Shown one piece after another: positions 46,767-59,225 of a DNA stretch of 64,000 bases. The stretch comes from Nephrocerus scutellatus (Eukaryota; Arthropoda; Insecta; Diptera; Pipunculidae). The stretch's first letter is position 1; every line of letters begins with the position of its first letter. Where the stretch lies: assembly GCA_947095585.1 (NCBI GenBank), contig OX352765.1, forward strand, positions 58,616,920 to 58,680,919, read 5' to 3'. A model generated the notes under the pieces. It did no database searches. It was not told the origin of the DNA and saw nothing but the letters and a program-made list of their open reading frames with translations. A program made the translations under genes and the position numbers.

Positions 46767-48610
46767 CAGGTTCGACAACAAAAGAAAAATATTTGCCAGT
46801 CAAGTCGATGCACTACTTCACACGCCCACGCTGTGCTAAGCATTATAAGGGTGCAAACCCCTTTAGCGTGTGTACATTATATAAAAAAAAAAAAACCCAT
46901 TACAACAGAATCCATAGAAGGTCTACGCATGTTGTATGTCACAACAAAAGAAACTGTCCATGCCATATCCTCATTAGGCATGGATGTAAACTCATTCGGT
47001 CCAATCGTCACACACATTTTAAGAGAGAAATTAGACAAGGAATCTCAGAAGCAATACGAAGACTCATTAAAAAATCCGAGAGACATCCAGAACTTGGAGG
47101 ACTTCCTGAAGTTCCTAGAAAAGAGGTTTATCAGCTAGAGACCTGCCAGCCGATGGTGGTCAATTGTCAACCACACCGTGGGAACACAACAAGCATTAGA
47201 CCGAAGAGTGTAAATAATTGTTATACAGTTGCACAGAACCGCTGTTCAATATGCAATGGTATCCATCCCATCTATCATTGCCAGGAGTTCAGAAACATGT
47301 CACCTGAACTTAAAGTACAAAAACTAAACTCCAAGAAAAGTTGCATAAACTGTTTAAGCACAAAACACCAGCTAATGCAATGCCCTAGCAAAACAAGATG
47401 CAAGACGTGCAACGGAAAGCACAACACATTATTGCATGAGTTTTTTGCTGAAAAGGTTGCACCCAGTACCAACCACAATCAGAACAAGGTACAATCGCTA
47501 TCTGTCAAAAGAACAAACAAGCACGAGGTTCTTCTAACAACAGCATGCGTCCTGGGCAACGGATTAATGCTAAGAGCATTAATTGATCAAGGTTCTCAAG
47601 CTTCATTCATCACCGAAGCAGCATTTCAAAGAATTCAAGCAAAAAAAGGAGCATCAAACGTAACCGTCATCGGAATGGGAGGATGTGAAGCCGGATGGAT
47701 GAAACACAAAACAACTCTTCACTTAACTCAAAGATTCGATTCAAGCTATTCTCTACACGTAGAAGCGTTAATAATGAAAACGTTGACAAGATATCTACCC
47801 GAATATGATCTGAGGTACAACTTGGAACTCGTAAATAAGGTAGTCTTGGCAGATCCGCAATACAACAAACCTGGACAAATAGAGGAGGAATTAGGAGCTG
47901 ATGTATTCGGAGAAATAATTCTCAATGGAATTATCAAGGAGCAAACGTCGTCTGTAGTCGCACAACAAACACAATTAGGATGGATTCATTCCGGATCTCC
48001 AACCAAAAATAAAGGCAACAAGCATATTATAACCGGCCTCATCGCCACTACGAGCTTAACGAAAGAGTTAACAAAGTTCTGGGATATAAAAGTCTTTAAG
48101 AGCCACAGCGAGCTAAAGGTAACGGAGGAGCACGACGCATTCTTCAAAGAGAATACAACAAGGGACAAGAAAGGAAGATATACAGTTCGTCTTCCTTTTA
48201 AGTCAGGAGCACCAAGTCTCGGCGAAAACAAGGGTGCTGCTGTAGCTAGATTCAAGGCATTGGAAGCCAGATTTGGACGCGATACAAAATTAGAAGCCGA
48301 ATACAAACATTTCATGAAGGAATACATAAATTTAGGCCATATGAACGTGAGATCAATTCCTACTAATGAACTTAATAACTGCTATCTACCACATCATGCA
48401 GTGTGGAAACGCGACAGTTAAAATACTAGCTAACGATTTTTATGTAGATGATATATTGACAGGAGCAAATTCACTTCGAGAATCAAACTTGGTACAACGC
48501 GAACTACAAGATCTATTGCAAGCCGGTGGGATGCATCTAAGAAAATGGAGTAGCAATCGACATGAGCTGATAACAACTATTTCAGAAATTCAGTTAAATT
48601 TTACAAACCG
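46767..48610 (+). pseudogene. BEL gag-protease-RT remnant, U8 (older type)
   Basis: Keeps the protease catalytic Asp (LIDQGSQASF) and the knuckle Cys (SCINCLS). The Gag N-terminus is 46833-47138. A 574-codon frame from 46697 to 48421 is open, but its first 140 or so codons are out of the Gag frame and partly read LINE sequence, so only the part from about 47130 is real Gag-Pol. A three-codon change turns the conserved DII of IDIILGADVFG into EEE (47884-47892). RT is deleted as elsewhere. Confidence 0.87.
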
Positions 48611-48782
48611 TGGAACAATAAATTAATTGGTGAATTTTAAACCTTGAGACAATAAATAAATTAAGTGAAATTTTACAAACCGATAAACAGTAAATAATAA
48701 AATGGAAAATGCAGTGAACATAAAATCCTATAGTTCTCAGGAGCTTAAAGAAGAGCTTGCAAGGCGAGGTCTAAGTACTGCA

Positions 48783-49085
48783 TGAAATATAATAATAATA
48801 TTTGGCGCGACAGACCATTGCGGTCCAAGGCCTAACTTCTCGCGACCATTTGTGCTGCACATGTTAATTTTTAGGACACAAATGGAAGGGACCTACAATT
48901 TAAGGCCGGATCCGAACGGCGAATTAAAAAGCTTTCCGTGACATGGTATTAATTAATCTCGGAATGTTTGTCACCCATTCGCGAGAGGTGGGACACCGTG
49001 AAAAATACTTTTGGCGTTGCTGGGATTCGAACCTGAACCTCCTGCGCAGCAGCTATGTGCATTACCACTGAGCCATGGCGCCCAC
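48783..49085 (-). mobile_element. tRNA-derived SINE, U8 (303-bp form)
   Basis: Older-type SINE: ccgtgacatggtattaattaatc and gcggtccaagg variants. A 20-bp loss just after the SINE (acaagtcggtgaacc) removes the Gag stop downstream of the insertion. Confidence 0.85.
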
Positions 49086-50847
49086 ACTGCAGGAAATAAG
49101 CAAGGGCTATTTCTCCGATAACAACAAGTCGGTGAACCATTTTCAATTGAGACGGAGTTAGTGGAGCGAAAAACGGCTAATTCGAAAGATAGCGAAGCAC
49201 TAAACATGGAAGCGATGTTTAATGCTCTAATGCAGCAAATGAAGCAGCAAAGTGAACAATCGCAGCAACAGAATAAAGAGATTAATAAAGAGTTGATTCA
49301 GCAAAAGCAAGAATCGCAGCAGATATCGCAGCAGTTAAATTCCAAACTGACCGTTAAGTTTGAACAGCAAATTGAACAATCGCAGAAACAAAAGCCATGA
49401 ACTGAAGCAGGAATTTACTCGGCAAACCCAAGAACTGAATTCCAAATTTGATCAGCAAAATGAAAAGCTGGATGTTATTTAGGAAAAGTTAAGTGGTGAA
49501 ATGAGAGTAATTGAAACATCGCTTAAAGGTGAGATAATTGGAATTCATAAAGAAATTAGTGGCTTGGAAGGAAAAATTAAAGAGTTTGAGACCCGGTTGG
49601 ATAGTCGTACCCAGTTCGTCAGGGAAAACACTCAACACACCAGTACCAGAGTCATCCCAGAATCTTCTAGTACCCAAAAAGGAATTTTAAAGCCACCTGC
49701 GTTCGATGGCGATACAGCATTTGAAAATTTCAAAGTGCAGTTTGCAGCTGCTGTAAAACACAATGGATGGGGTGCAGAAGAACAGCTTAATTCTTTGATC
49801 CTAGCGTTGAGGGGCAAAGCAGCTCATGTATTACAAATGATTCTAAATGACGAGATGAGTTCCGGAAGAATCTTGAAAGAGTTGGACTTGCGTTATGGAC
49901 AGTCTCACACACAGGAGCTAAGCAAAATACAACTCCAGGTAAAAAAACAACAGCGAGGAGAACGCCTTCAAGAATTAGAACGTGAAATAACCAAGTTAGC
50001 ACGACAAGCCTATGGTGGGGTTCCGGCTGGTATCTTGGACGGATTGGCAGTGGATGCGTTCATCAATGCTATTCGAGATGAACAGTTGAAGCTTCATTTG
50101 AGGAAAACAGCCAGAGGAAAGTCGATGAATGAAGTGTTGGCATCGGCTTTGGAGTACGAAGCAGCTAGAGCCAGTTTCTCTACTGATTTAGTTAGATTGC
50201 GCAAGTTGGAAACTGAGGACATAACACAAATAGAAGCCCTCATTGATGAGAAGATTCGAAAATCAAAGACTGGACGCTTCCAGAACGACAGGAATTCCAC
50301 ATCAAATTCTCGTCCAAATTGTTTTAGATGTCAGAAACCTGGACATTTCATTCAGGATTGCAAAGAGCTGAGTGCTGGAAACATGATGAGACAGCCTGTG
50401 AATGGTGTCAATAATCTGGAAAGATTACGGCGAATAGATGCACAATATTTGAAGAAGGTGGAGCGATCGTCTTGTACCAGCTTTGCAGGGCAAAGGCTGA
50501 AGAAGACAAGGAAATATCCCAGGGTCACAATACGCAGCACAAATCTTGGAAGGGATTGCAACAGTTTGGCTGTTATTGGCGTATTGGAGAGAAGACCTTG
50601 CGATTTTGTTCTAGACACAGGAGCTTCCAGATCAATTGTAAGTCCTGAACTGGTGTCTGGAGAGAAAGTAAGTAGAGTGCATCACTACAAGTTGAGGACA
50701 GCTACAGGACATGCTGCAGCAGTTAAGGGTGAACGTTTTCTTTCAGTCGAGTTTGGAGGAATAATGTTTCGACATCGGTTTATTGTTGCCCGAGTGGAAA
50801 ATGAATGCATATTGGGTCTGGATTTTATGATGGCGCACCAGATGTAA
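49086..50847 (+). pseudogene. Gypsy Gag-nucleocapsid-protease, U8 (best preserved)
   Basis: A 448-codon frame (49501-50847) is open through the capsid segment, linker, CCHC knuckle (CFRCQKPGHFIQDC) and aspartic protease (DTGASRSIVS to CILGLDFM). It reads CAA where U1-U7 have the TAA stop. The frameshift and TAG upstream of 49501 and the SINE still separate it from the Gag start, so it is not a full Gag. Ordered as in Ty3/Gypsy Gag-PR. Confidence 0.88.
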
Positions 50848-52017
50848 CTTGATTTAAGAATGCAAGTAATGAGATGGCGTAATGTGGAAGTTCCGCTCAG
50901 CATGACCGGCAATCACAATGGTGGATCATTGAGGAAGTGTTGTGTCCCCGAGTACAAACAAAGTAGAAGACCGGAAATCCAAAAATGTTCAGTTGTTTTA
51001 CGATTCACGGACCAGCAGATGATTTAAGAAAGCAAGTAATGAGATGGCGTAATGTGGAAGTTCCGCTCAGCATGACCGGCAATCACAATGGTGGATCATT
51101 GAGGAAGTGTTGTGTCCCCGAGTACAAACAAAGTAGAAGACCGGAAATCCAAAAATGTTCAGTTGTTTCACGAATCACGGTCCAGCAGATGAAAGATCAT
51201 TTGACAAGAGAGCAGCTTAGGGAAGAACAAGGGCAGGATGATTCAATTGCTCCAGTACTTTGATGGATGGAGCAAGGAGAAAGACCGCAGTGGCACGAAA
51301 TTGCAACAGCAAGTCCGACAGTAAAAAGTTACTGGGCTCAATGGCAGTCATTGAGATTCAAAGATGGACTACTAGTAAGGCAATGGGAATCTGCCGATGG
51401 TCGGTATTACAAATCAAAGGTAGTGCTACCAACAAATTTGGCGAGCAAAGTTCTTCACAAAGCAAACACTGGAACACCAGGAGAACACTTGGGAATTAAG
51501 AGGACACTGAATAAAGTAAGAAGATTATTCTTTTGGGTCAATTGTTGCAGAGACGTTGAAAACTGGTGCCGAACGTGTCAAAAATGTGCTGCAAAAAGAG
51601 AACTGCAACAAAGAGCTAGAGGTAAAACGCATCGTTACAAAGTTATAGCGCCAATAGTTGGGCTAGATGCAAGGATTCCGATCGAAGACCAATGGTGATC
51701 AATGTCCATAGATCAGTAAAGAACAATGTAGTGAATGGTAACGAAGAAATGAAAACACAGAATCACCTGCGTGCGAAATACGAAAAATTGCGGGAAGGAG
51801 ACTTCGTTTGGCTATACAATTCCAAGAAAAGACAAGGGAAATTACGGAAACCACAGCAAAGTTGGGAAGAAACCTACAAGAGGAACAACGACGCAGTATA
51901 TCAGATTCAACAAAGCCCCAGATGTAAAATGAAAGTTGTTCACATTGACAGATTGGCAAGGTACAACAACAGAAGGAGTGCTGAATCTGTTCGGGACGAA
52001 CAGAATTAAGGTAGGGG
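50848..52017 (+). pseudogene. Gypsy integrase remnant with zinc finger, U8
   Basis: 170-bp duplication at 50851-51020 and 51021-51190. The frame 51267-51698 retains the pre-integrase segment and the N-terminal HHCC finger (HKANTGTPGEHLGI then CRTCQKC). The frame 51692-52009 resumes at the integrase C-terminus (REGDFVWLYNSK, MKVVHIDRLARY). The catalytic DDE core between them is deleted, as are RT and RNase H upstream. This shows the less eroded state from which U1-U7 lost more. Confidence 0.86.
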
Positions 52018-52020
52018 TAA

Positions 52021-52493
52021 TGTTACGAAAAGTAGTCAGTAGCGTATATAATAGAATTCAAATCCTAAAATAAATCCAAATGTAAATACTGCATAATAAA
52101 AATAAGCACTTTTGTGTTGCATACTTTTAGGCTCTAACAGTATTAGATTTGAAATTGGAAATGTAACCGCCTGCAAATTTGAATCATTGTGTACTGGTCA
52201 AACAAGTAGTCAAACCGGTTTGTGCGGTTTCTCTTAAAAGTTTCTTGTAAAAGAACATGATTGAACATGTAGTCTATTTTCTATTTCTATTAAAGTGATA
52301 AAGCTATAACCTAAGAGAATTATTGTGAAGTACTAGTGTTCTTGTGTACATTTAAAGTAATCACCATTATAAATTGTGAACTTGTGTTAATTTTATTGGC
52401 GTTCATTAAAGTTGTTATTTTTAAATTAATTAACTTGTGTTGTGTTTTAATTGCATAATCCTTTACGAACTCGAAAGCCTGAATTTCGTAACA
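52021..52493 (+). repeat. Gypsy LTR, U9 (473 bp)
   Basis: Older-type LTR: gaaaagtagtcag start as in 559, TATA segment deleted but aaagtgataaag kept. The bases after it read acat instead of atat, a mutated target duplication. It has ctcttaaaagtttcttg in place of gcccggttatt. Confidence 0.86.
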
Positions 52494-53703
52494 ACATCAA
52501 TGACTTCTTGTCTTCTACAACATGTGATATCCACTCATTTGCTGATGATACGACGTTATCGGCTTCCATGGAGTTTGTTAGTCAAAAAGAATGCAATTCT
52601 CGCTTGATTGGTTCGCGTGAATTAATGAATTCGACAATTCTGTCGAACATTCAAGTCATTCTTAATTGGGGCAGATCTAATACTGTGGAATTTAACCCAA
52701 ATAAATTCCAGGCTTGCCTTTTTTCTCAAAAGGCAATTCAACATTACGTACCACCAGTAATTAATGGTGCCACTATTGCCAGATCAGTTTCACTTAAGAT
52801 GTTAGGTTTGAAAATTTCTAGTGAGTTTTCCTGGAAGGAACATATTTATGAAATCTCAAAAAGAGCGAGCCAATGCTTGGGCTTTATAAGACATTGTAAT
52901 TTTAACTTCAGCCCCTCTGAAGTATTAAGATTATATAAATCTTATGTTAGACCAATTTTAGAATTTAATTCATTTGTGTGGGGTGGGGCTCCTAGATCGC
53001 ATTTGGTTCATCTTGATGGAATTCAAAATAGAGTTATCCGTTTGATAAACGATGTAACCATTACTTCATCTCTTGATTCTTTGGAGCATAGACGTAATGT
53101 TGGTGCTTTATCTGTTTTCTTCAAATTTTTCAAGGGTAGATGTTCATACATAGATTTGCCTTAAAACCGTTCTCATGTAGAACCCAACACTTCAAATCGT
53201 CCTTTTATCCGAGATTGACTTCGATATGGAATCAATTGGTCGACTCCGTATTTCCCGAATCTTATAATTTACAGGCCTTCAAAATAGCTGTTAACAACTT
53301 CCTGAAGGACGACCGTAGTGTTCATTAGAGGATACGATTATTTTATATAAAAAAATTATTATTGATTGTATTTTTTGTATTATTTAAAATATTTGTTGTT
53401 TATTTTGTAATATTTTCTTGGTCAAGGTTTTTTGTAGTTTTCCCCGACCATGATTGATTGATAAAAGTATTTGGACTCGCGTCGTTTTAGTTTCGTGTTT
53501 GTTTTTTCGTATTGCTTTTTTCAATGAATCAGAGATAATTCTGAGAAAATAAATTGAAACCGGCTACAAACGCGAGGAATGTATTATATTGTAAATCACA
53601 TTCCTTCGAATTTTTAATTTTTAATTTTAATAAAGGGCATAGCGCAACTTATTGCCGTGACGAAAGTCATTCAGGGACTTATCCCTTGGCAATGAGTCTT
53701 TAA
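52494..53703 (+). pseudogene. LINE RT 3' half, U9
   Basis: FADD intact and no TAA after KRAS, so 52451-53164 is open. A deletion of about 75 bp near 53145 (ttcatacatagattt) removes part of the C-terminus. The 3' end loses its poly(A): gtcttta runs straight into BEL agcacaaaacacc, with tttaa common to both sides of the joint. Confidence 0.85.
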
Positions 53704-54388
53704 GCACAAAACACCAGCTAATGCAATGCCCTAGCAAAACAAGACGCAAGACGTGCAACGGAAAGCACAACACATTATTGCATGAGTTTTTTGCTGAAAA
53801 GGTTGCACCCAGTACCAACCACAATCAGCACAAGGTACAATCGCTAACTGTCAAAAGAACAAACAAGCACGAGGTTCTTCTAACAACGGCATGAGTCCTG
53901 GGCAACGGATTAATGCTAAGAGCTTCATTCATCACCGAAGCAGCAGTTCAAAGAATTCAAGCAAAAAAAGAAGCATCAAACGTAACCGTCATCGGAATGG
54001 GAGGATGTGAAGCCGGAAGGATGAAACACAAAACAACTCTTCACTTAACTCCAAGATTCGATTCAAGCTATTCTCTACACGTAGAAGCGTTAATAATAAA
54101 AACGTGGACAAAATATATACCCGAATATGATCTGAGCTACAACTTGGAACTCTTAAATAAGGTAGTCTTGGCAGATCCGCAATACAACAAACCTGGACAA
54201 ATAGACATCATATTAGGAGCTGATGTATTCGGAGAAATAATTCTCACTTCACTTCGAGAAGCAAAATTGGTACAACGCGAACTACAAGATCTATTGCAAG
54301 CCGGTGGGATGCATCTAAGAAAGTGGAGTAGCAATCGACATGAGCTGATAACAACTATTTCAGAAATTCAGTTAAATTTTACAAACCG
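53704..54388 (+). pseudogene. BEL remnant, strongly deleted, U9
   Basis: Starts inside the CCHC knuckle. A TGA replaces the Cys of TACVLG (atgagtcctgg), and a further 18-bp loss removes the protease active site (AASF: aagagcttcattc). The frame 53913-54404 joins ADVFGEIIL to SLREAKLVQRE, deleting the RT N-terminus and the YVDD box. Confidence 0.85.
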
Positions 54389-54560
54389 TGGAACAATAAA
54401 TTAATTGGTGAATTTCAAACCTTGAGACAATAAATAAATTAAGTGAAATTTTACAAACCGATAAACAGTAAATAATAAAATGGAAAGTGCAGTGAACATA
54501 AAATCCTATAGTTCTCAGGAGCTTAAAGAAGAGCTTGCAAGGCGAGGTCTAAGTACTGCA

Positions 54561-54863
54561 TGAAATATAATAATAATATTTGGCGCGACAGACCATTGCG
54601 GTCCAAGGCCTAACTTCGCGCGACCATTTGTGCTGCACATGTTAATTTTTGGGACACAAATGGAAGGGACCTACAATTTAAGGCCGGATCCGAACGGCGA
54701 ATTGAAAAGCTTTCCGTGACAAGGTATTAATTACTCTCGGAATGTTTGTCACCCATTCGCGAGAGGTGGGACACCGTGAAAAATACTTTTGGTGTTGCTG
54801 GGATTCGAACCTGAACCTCCTGCGCAGCAGCTATGTGCATTACCACTGAGCCATGGCGCCCAC
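54561..54863 (-). mobile_element. tRNA-derived SINE, U9 (303-bp form)
   Basis: Older-type body (gcggtccaagg, ttcgcgcgacc) with the longer gacaaggt form. Confidence 0.85.
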
Positions 54864-56300
54864 ACTGCAGGAAATAAGCAAGAGCTATTTCTCCGATAAC
54901 AATTAGTCGTTAAAGCAGAAAAACAGCAGGCTGGTAAACCATTTTCAATTGAGACGGAGTTAGTGGAGCGAAAAACGGCTACTTCGAAAGATAGCAAAGC
55001 ACTAAACATGGAAGCGATGTTTAATGCTCTAATGCAGCAAATGAAGCAGCAAAGTGAACAATCGCAGCAACAGAATCAAGAGATTAAAAGAGTTGATTCA
55101 GCAAAATCAAGAATCGCAGCAGATATCGCAGCAGTTAAATTCCAAACTGACCGTTAAGTTTGAACAGCTAATTCAACAATCGCAGAAACAAAAGCCATGA
55201 ACTGAAGCAGGAATTTACTCGGCAAACCCAAGAACTGAATTCCAAATTTGATCAGCAAAATGAAAAGCTGGATGTTATTTAGGAAAAGTTAAGAGGTGAA
55301 ATGAGAGGAATTGAAACATCGCTTAAAGGTGAGATAAATGGAATTCATAAAGAAATTAGTGGCTTGGAAGAAAAAATTAAAGAGTTTGAGACCCGGTTGG
55401 ATAGTCGTACCCAGTTCGTCAGGGAAAGCACTCAACACACAAGTACCAGAGTCATCCCAGAATCTTCTAGTACCCATAAAGGAATTTTGAGGCTACCTGC
55501 GTTCGATGGCGATACAGCATTTGAAAATTTCTAAGTGCAGTTTGCAGCTGCTGTACAACACAACGGATGGGGTGCAGAAGAAAAGCTTAATTCTTTGATC
55601 CTAGCGTTGAGAGGCAAAGCAGCTGATGTATTACAAATGATTCCAAATGACGAGATGAGTTCCGGAAGAATCTTGAAAGAGTTGGACTTGCGTTATGGAC
55701 AGTCTCACACACAGGAGTAAGCAAAATGCAACTCCAGATGAAGAAACAACAGCGAGGAGAACGCCTTCAAGAATTAGAACGTGAAATAACCAAGTTAGCA
55801 CGACAAGCCTATTGTGTAGTTCCGGCTGGTAACTTGGACGGATTGGCAGTGGATGCGTTCATCAATGATATTCGAGACGAACAGTTGAAGCTTCATTTGA
55901 GGACAACAGCCAGAGGAAAGTCGATGAATGAAGTGTTGGCATCGGCTTTGGAGTACGAAGCAGCTAGAGCCAGTTTCTCTACTGATTTAGTTAGATTGCG
56001 CAAGTTGGAAACTGAGGACATAACACAAATAGAAGCCCTCATTGATGAGAAGATTCGAAAATCAAAGACTGGACGCTTCCAGAATAATTGTAAGTCCTGA
56101 AATGGTGTCTGGAGAGAAAGTAAATAGAGTGCATCACTACAAGTTGAGGACAGCTACATGAGATGCTGCAGTAGTTAAGAGTGAACGTTTCCTTACAGTC
56201 GAGTTTGGAGGAATAATGTTTCGACATCGGTTTATTGTTGCCCGAGGGGAAAATGAATGCATATTGGGTCTGGATTTTATGATGGCGCACCAGATGTCAC
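54864..56300 (+). pseudogene. Gypsy Gag-protease remnant, U9
   Basis: Gag is split into 54963-55157, 55301-55534 (TAA in aatttctaag), 55535-55720 and 55726-56100. A deletion between two copies of gcttccaga removes the zinc knuckle and the DTGAS active site (joint at about 56080). Only the protease C-terminal part with LGLDFM remains (56216-56479). Confidence 0.86.
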
Positions 56301-57467
56301 TTGATTTAAGAATGCAAGTAATGAGATGGCGTAATGTGGAAGTTCCGCTCAGCATGACCGGCAATCACAATGGTGGATCATTGAGGAAGTGTTGTGTCCC
56401 CGAGTACAAACAAAGTAGAAGACCGGAAATCCAAAAATGTTCACTTGTTTCACGAATCACGGTCCAGCAGATGATTTAAGAAAGAAAGTAATGAGATGGC
56501 GTAATGTGGAAGTTCCGCTCAGCATGACCGGCAATCACAATGGTGGATCATTGAGGAAGTGTAGTGTCCCCGAGTACAAACAAAGTAGAAGACCGGAAAT
56601 CCACAAATGTTCAGTTGTTTCACGAATCACGGTCCAGCAGATGAAAGATCATTTGACAAGAGAGCAGCTTAGGGAAGAACAAGGGCAGGATGATTCAATT
56701 GCTCCAGTACTTTGATGGATGGAGCAAGGAGAAAGATCGCAGTGGCACGAAATTGCAACAGCAAGTCCGACAGTAAAAAGTTACTGGGCTCAATGGCAGT
56801 CATTGAGATTCAAAGATGGACTACTAGTAAGGCAATGGGAATCTGCCGATGGTCGGTATTACAAATCAAAGATAGTGCTACCAACGAATTTGGCGAGCAA
56901 AGTTCTTCACAAATCATACACTGGAACACCAGAAGAACACTTGGGAATTAAGAGGACACTAAATAAATTAAGAAGATTATTCTTTTGGGTCAATTGTTGC
57001 AGAGACGTTGAAAACTGGTGCCGAACGTGTCAAAAATGTGCTGCAAAAAGAGAACTGCAACAAAGAGCTAGAGGGAAAACGCATCGATACAAATTAATAG
57101 CGCCAATAGCTGAGCTAGATGCAAGGATTCCGATCTAAGACCAATGGTGATCAATGTCCATAGATCAGTTAAGAACAATGTAGTGAATGGTAACGAAGAA
57201 ATGAAAACACAGAATCACCTGCGTGCGAAATACGTAAAATTGCGGGAAGGAGACTTCGTTTGGCTATACAATTCCAAAAAAACAAGGGAAATTACAGAAA
57301 CCACAGCAAAGTTGGGAAGAACCCTACAAGAGGAACAACGACGCAGTATATCAGATTCAACAAAGCCCCAGATGTAAAATGAAAGTTGTTCACATTGACA
57401 GATTGACAAGGAACAACAACAGAAGGAGTGCTGAATCTATTCGGGACGAACAGAATTAAGGTAGGGG
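56301..57467 (+). pseudogene. Gypsy integrase remnant with zinc finger, U9
   Basis: 170-bp duplication at 56303-56472 and 56473-56642. Pre-integrase and HHCC finger in 56719-57138 (HKSYTGTPEEHLGI, CRTCQKC). The C-terminal part 57144-57377 is shifted by lost bases near 57280. The catalytic core is absent at the same joint as in U8. Confidence 0.84.
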
Positions 57468-57470
57468 TAA

Positions 57471-57938
57471 TGTTACGAAAAGTAGTCAGTAGCGTATATA
57501 ATAGAATTCAAATCCTAAAATAAATCCAAATGTAAATACTGCATACTAAAAATAAGCACTTTTGTGTTGCATACTTTTAGGCTCTAACAGTATTAGATTT
57601 GAAATTGGAAATGTAACCGCCTGCAATTTTGAATCATTGTGTACTGGTCAAACAAGTAGTCAAACCGGTTTGTGCGGTTTGCCCGGTTATTGTAAAAGAA
57701 CATGATTGAACATATAGTCTATTTTCTATTTCTATTAAAGTGATAAAGCTATAACCTAAGAGAATTATTGTGAAGTACTAGTGTTCTTGTGTACATTTAA
57801 AGTAATCACCATTATAAATTGTGAACTTGTGTTTATTTTATTGGTGTTCATTAAAGTTGTTATTTTTAAATTAATTAACTTGTGTAGTATTTTAATTGCA
57901 TAATCCTTTACGAACTCGAAAGCCTGAATTTCGTAACA
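57471..57938 (+). repeat. Gypsy LTR, U10 (468 bp)
   Basis: Older-type LTR with attaaagtgataaagctata, closest to the full-length sequence at the deletion joint. Ends CGTAACA followed by atat. Confidence 0.88.
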
Positions 57939-59225
57939 ATATCAATGACTTGTTGTCTTCTACAACATGTGATATCCACTCATTTGCTGATGATACGACG
58001 TTATCGGCTTCCATGGAGTTTGTTAGTCAAAAAGAATGCAATTCTCGCTTGATTGGTTCGCGTGAATTAATGAATTCGAGAATTCTGTCGAACATTCAAG
58101 TCATTCTTGATTGGGGCAGATCTAATACGGTGGAATTTAACCCAAATAAATTCCAGGCTTGTCTTTTTTCTCAAAAGGCAATTCAACATTACGTACCACC
58201 AGTAATTAATGGTGCCACTATTGCGAGATCAGTTTCACTTAAGATGTTAGGTTTGAAAATTTCTAGTGAACTTTCCTGGAAGGAACATATTTATGAAATC
58301 TCAAAAAGAGCGAGCTAATGCTTGGGCTTTATAAGACGTTGTAATTTTAACTTCAGCCCCTCTGAAGTATTAAGATTATATAAATCTTATGTTAGACCAA
58401 TTTTAGAATTTAATTCATTTGTGTGGGGTGGGGCTCCTAGATCGCATTTGGTTCATCTTGATGGAATTCAAAATAGAAAATAGAGTTATCCGTTTGATAA
58501 ACGATGTAACCATTACTTCATCTCTTGATTCTTTGGAGCATAGACGTAATGTTGGAGCTTTATATGTTTTCTTCAAATTTTACAACGGTTCTTCTGTTCT
58601 TCAGAAACCCGTTCTCTATTCCCAGGTCCTTTTGTCAGCAAGGTTAACACTCGTTTGAGGTCTAATCAACATAGATTTGCCTTAAAACCGTTCTCATGTA
58701 GAACCCAACACTTCAAACCGTCCTTTTATACGAGAGTGACTTCGATGTGCAATCAATTGGTCGACTCCGTATTTCCCGAATCTTATAATTTACAGGCCTT
58801 CAAAATAGCTGTCAACAACTTCCTGAAGGACGACCGTAGTGTTCATTAGAGGATACTATTATTTTATATAAAAAAATTATTATTGATTGTATTTTTGTAT
58901 TATTTAAAATATTTGTTGTTTATTTTGTAATATTTTCTTGGTCAAGGTTTTTTGTAGTTTTCTCTGACCATGATTCATTGATAAAAGTATTTGGACTCGG
59001 GTCGTTTTAGTTTCGTGTTCGTTTTTTCGTATTGCTTTTTTCAATGAATCAGAGATAATTCTGAGAAAATAAATTGAAACCGGCTACAAACGCGAGGAAT
59101 GTATTATATTGAAAATCACATTCCTTCGAATTTTTAATTTTTAATTTTAATAAAGGGCATATTGCCGTGACGAAAGTCATTCAGGGACTTATCCCTTGGC
59201 AATGAGTCTTTAAAAAAAAAAATAA
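57939..59225 (+). pseudogene. LINE RT 3' half and poly(A), U10
   Basis: FADD present; TAA after KRAS (58316-58318) shared with odd units. A private 7-bp duplication (aaaatagaaaatagag, near 58470) shifts the frame. A 15-bp loss in the 3' UTR removes the 'gcccaactt' segment near 59160. Poly(A) is interrupted (aaaaataa). Confidence 0.85.

Larger units (their letters stand above)
45436..52020 (+). repeat. Array unit U8 (6585 bp, boundary unit)
   Basis: LTR and LINE part (45436 to about 46713) match the odd type of the homogeneous block. After a deletion joint at 46713 the unit switches to the older type, with DQGS protease, open Gypsy gag and an integrase zinc finger. Confidence 0.87.
52021..57470 (+). 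repeat. Array unit U9 (5450 bp, most eroded)
   Basis: Shortest unit, with many private substitutions and deletions in LINE, BEL and Gypsy parts, yet all module boundaries and shared lesions are present. Confidence 0.87.
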
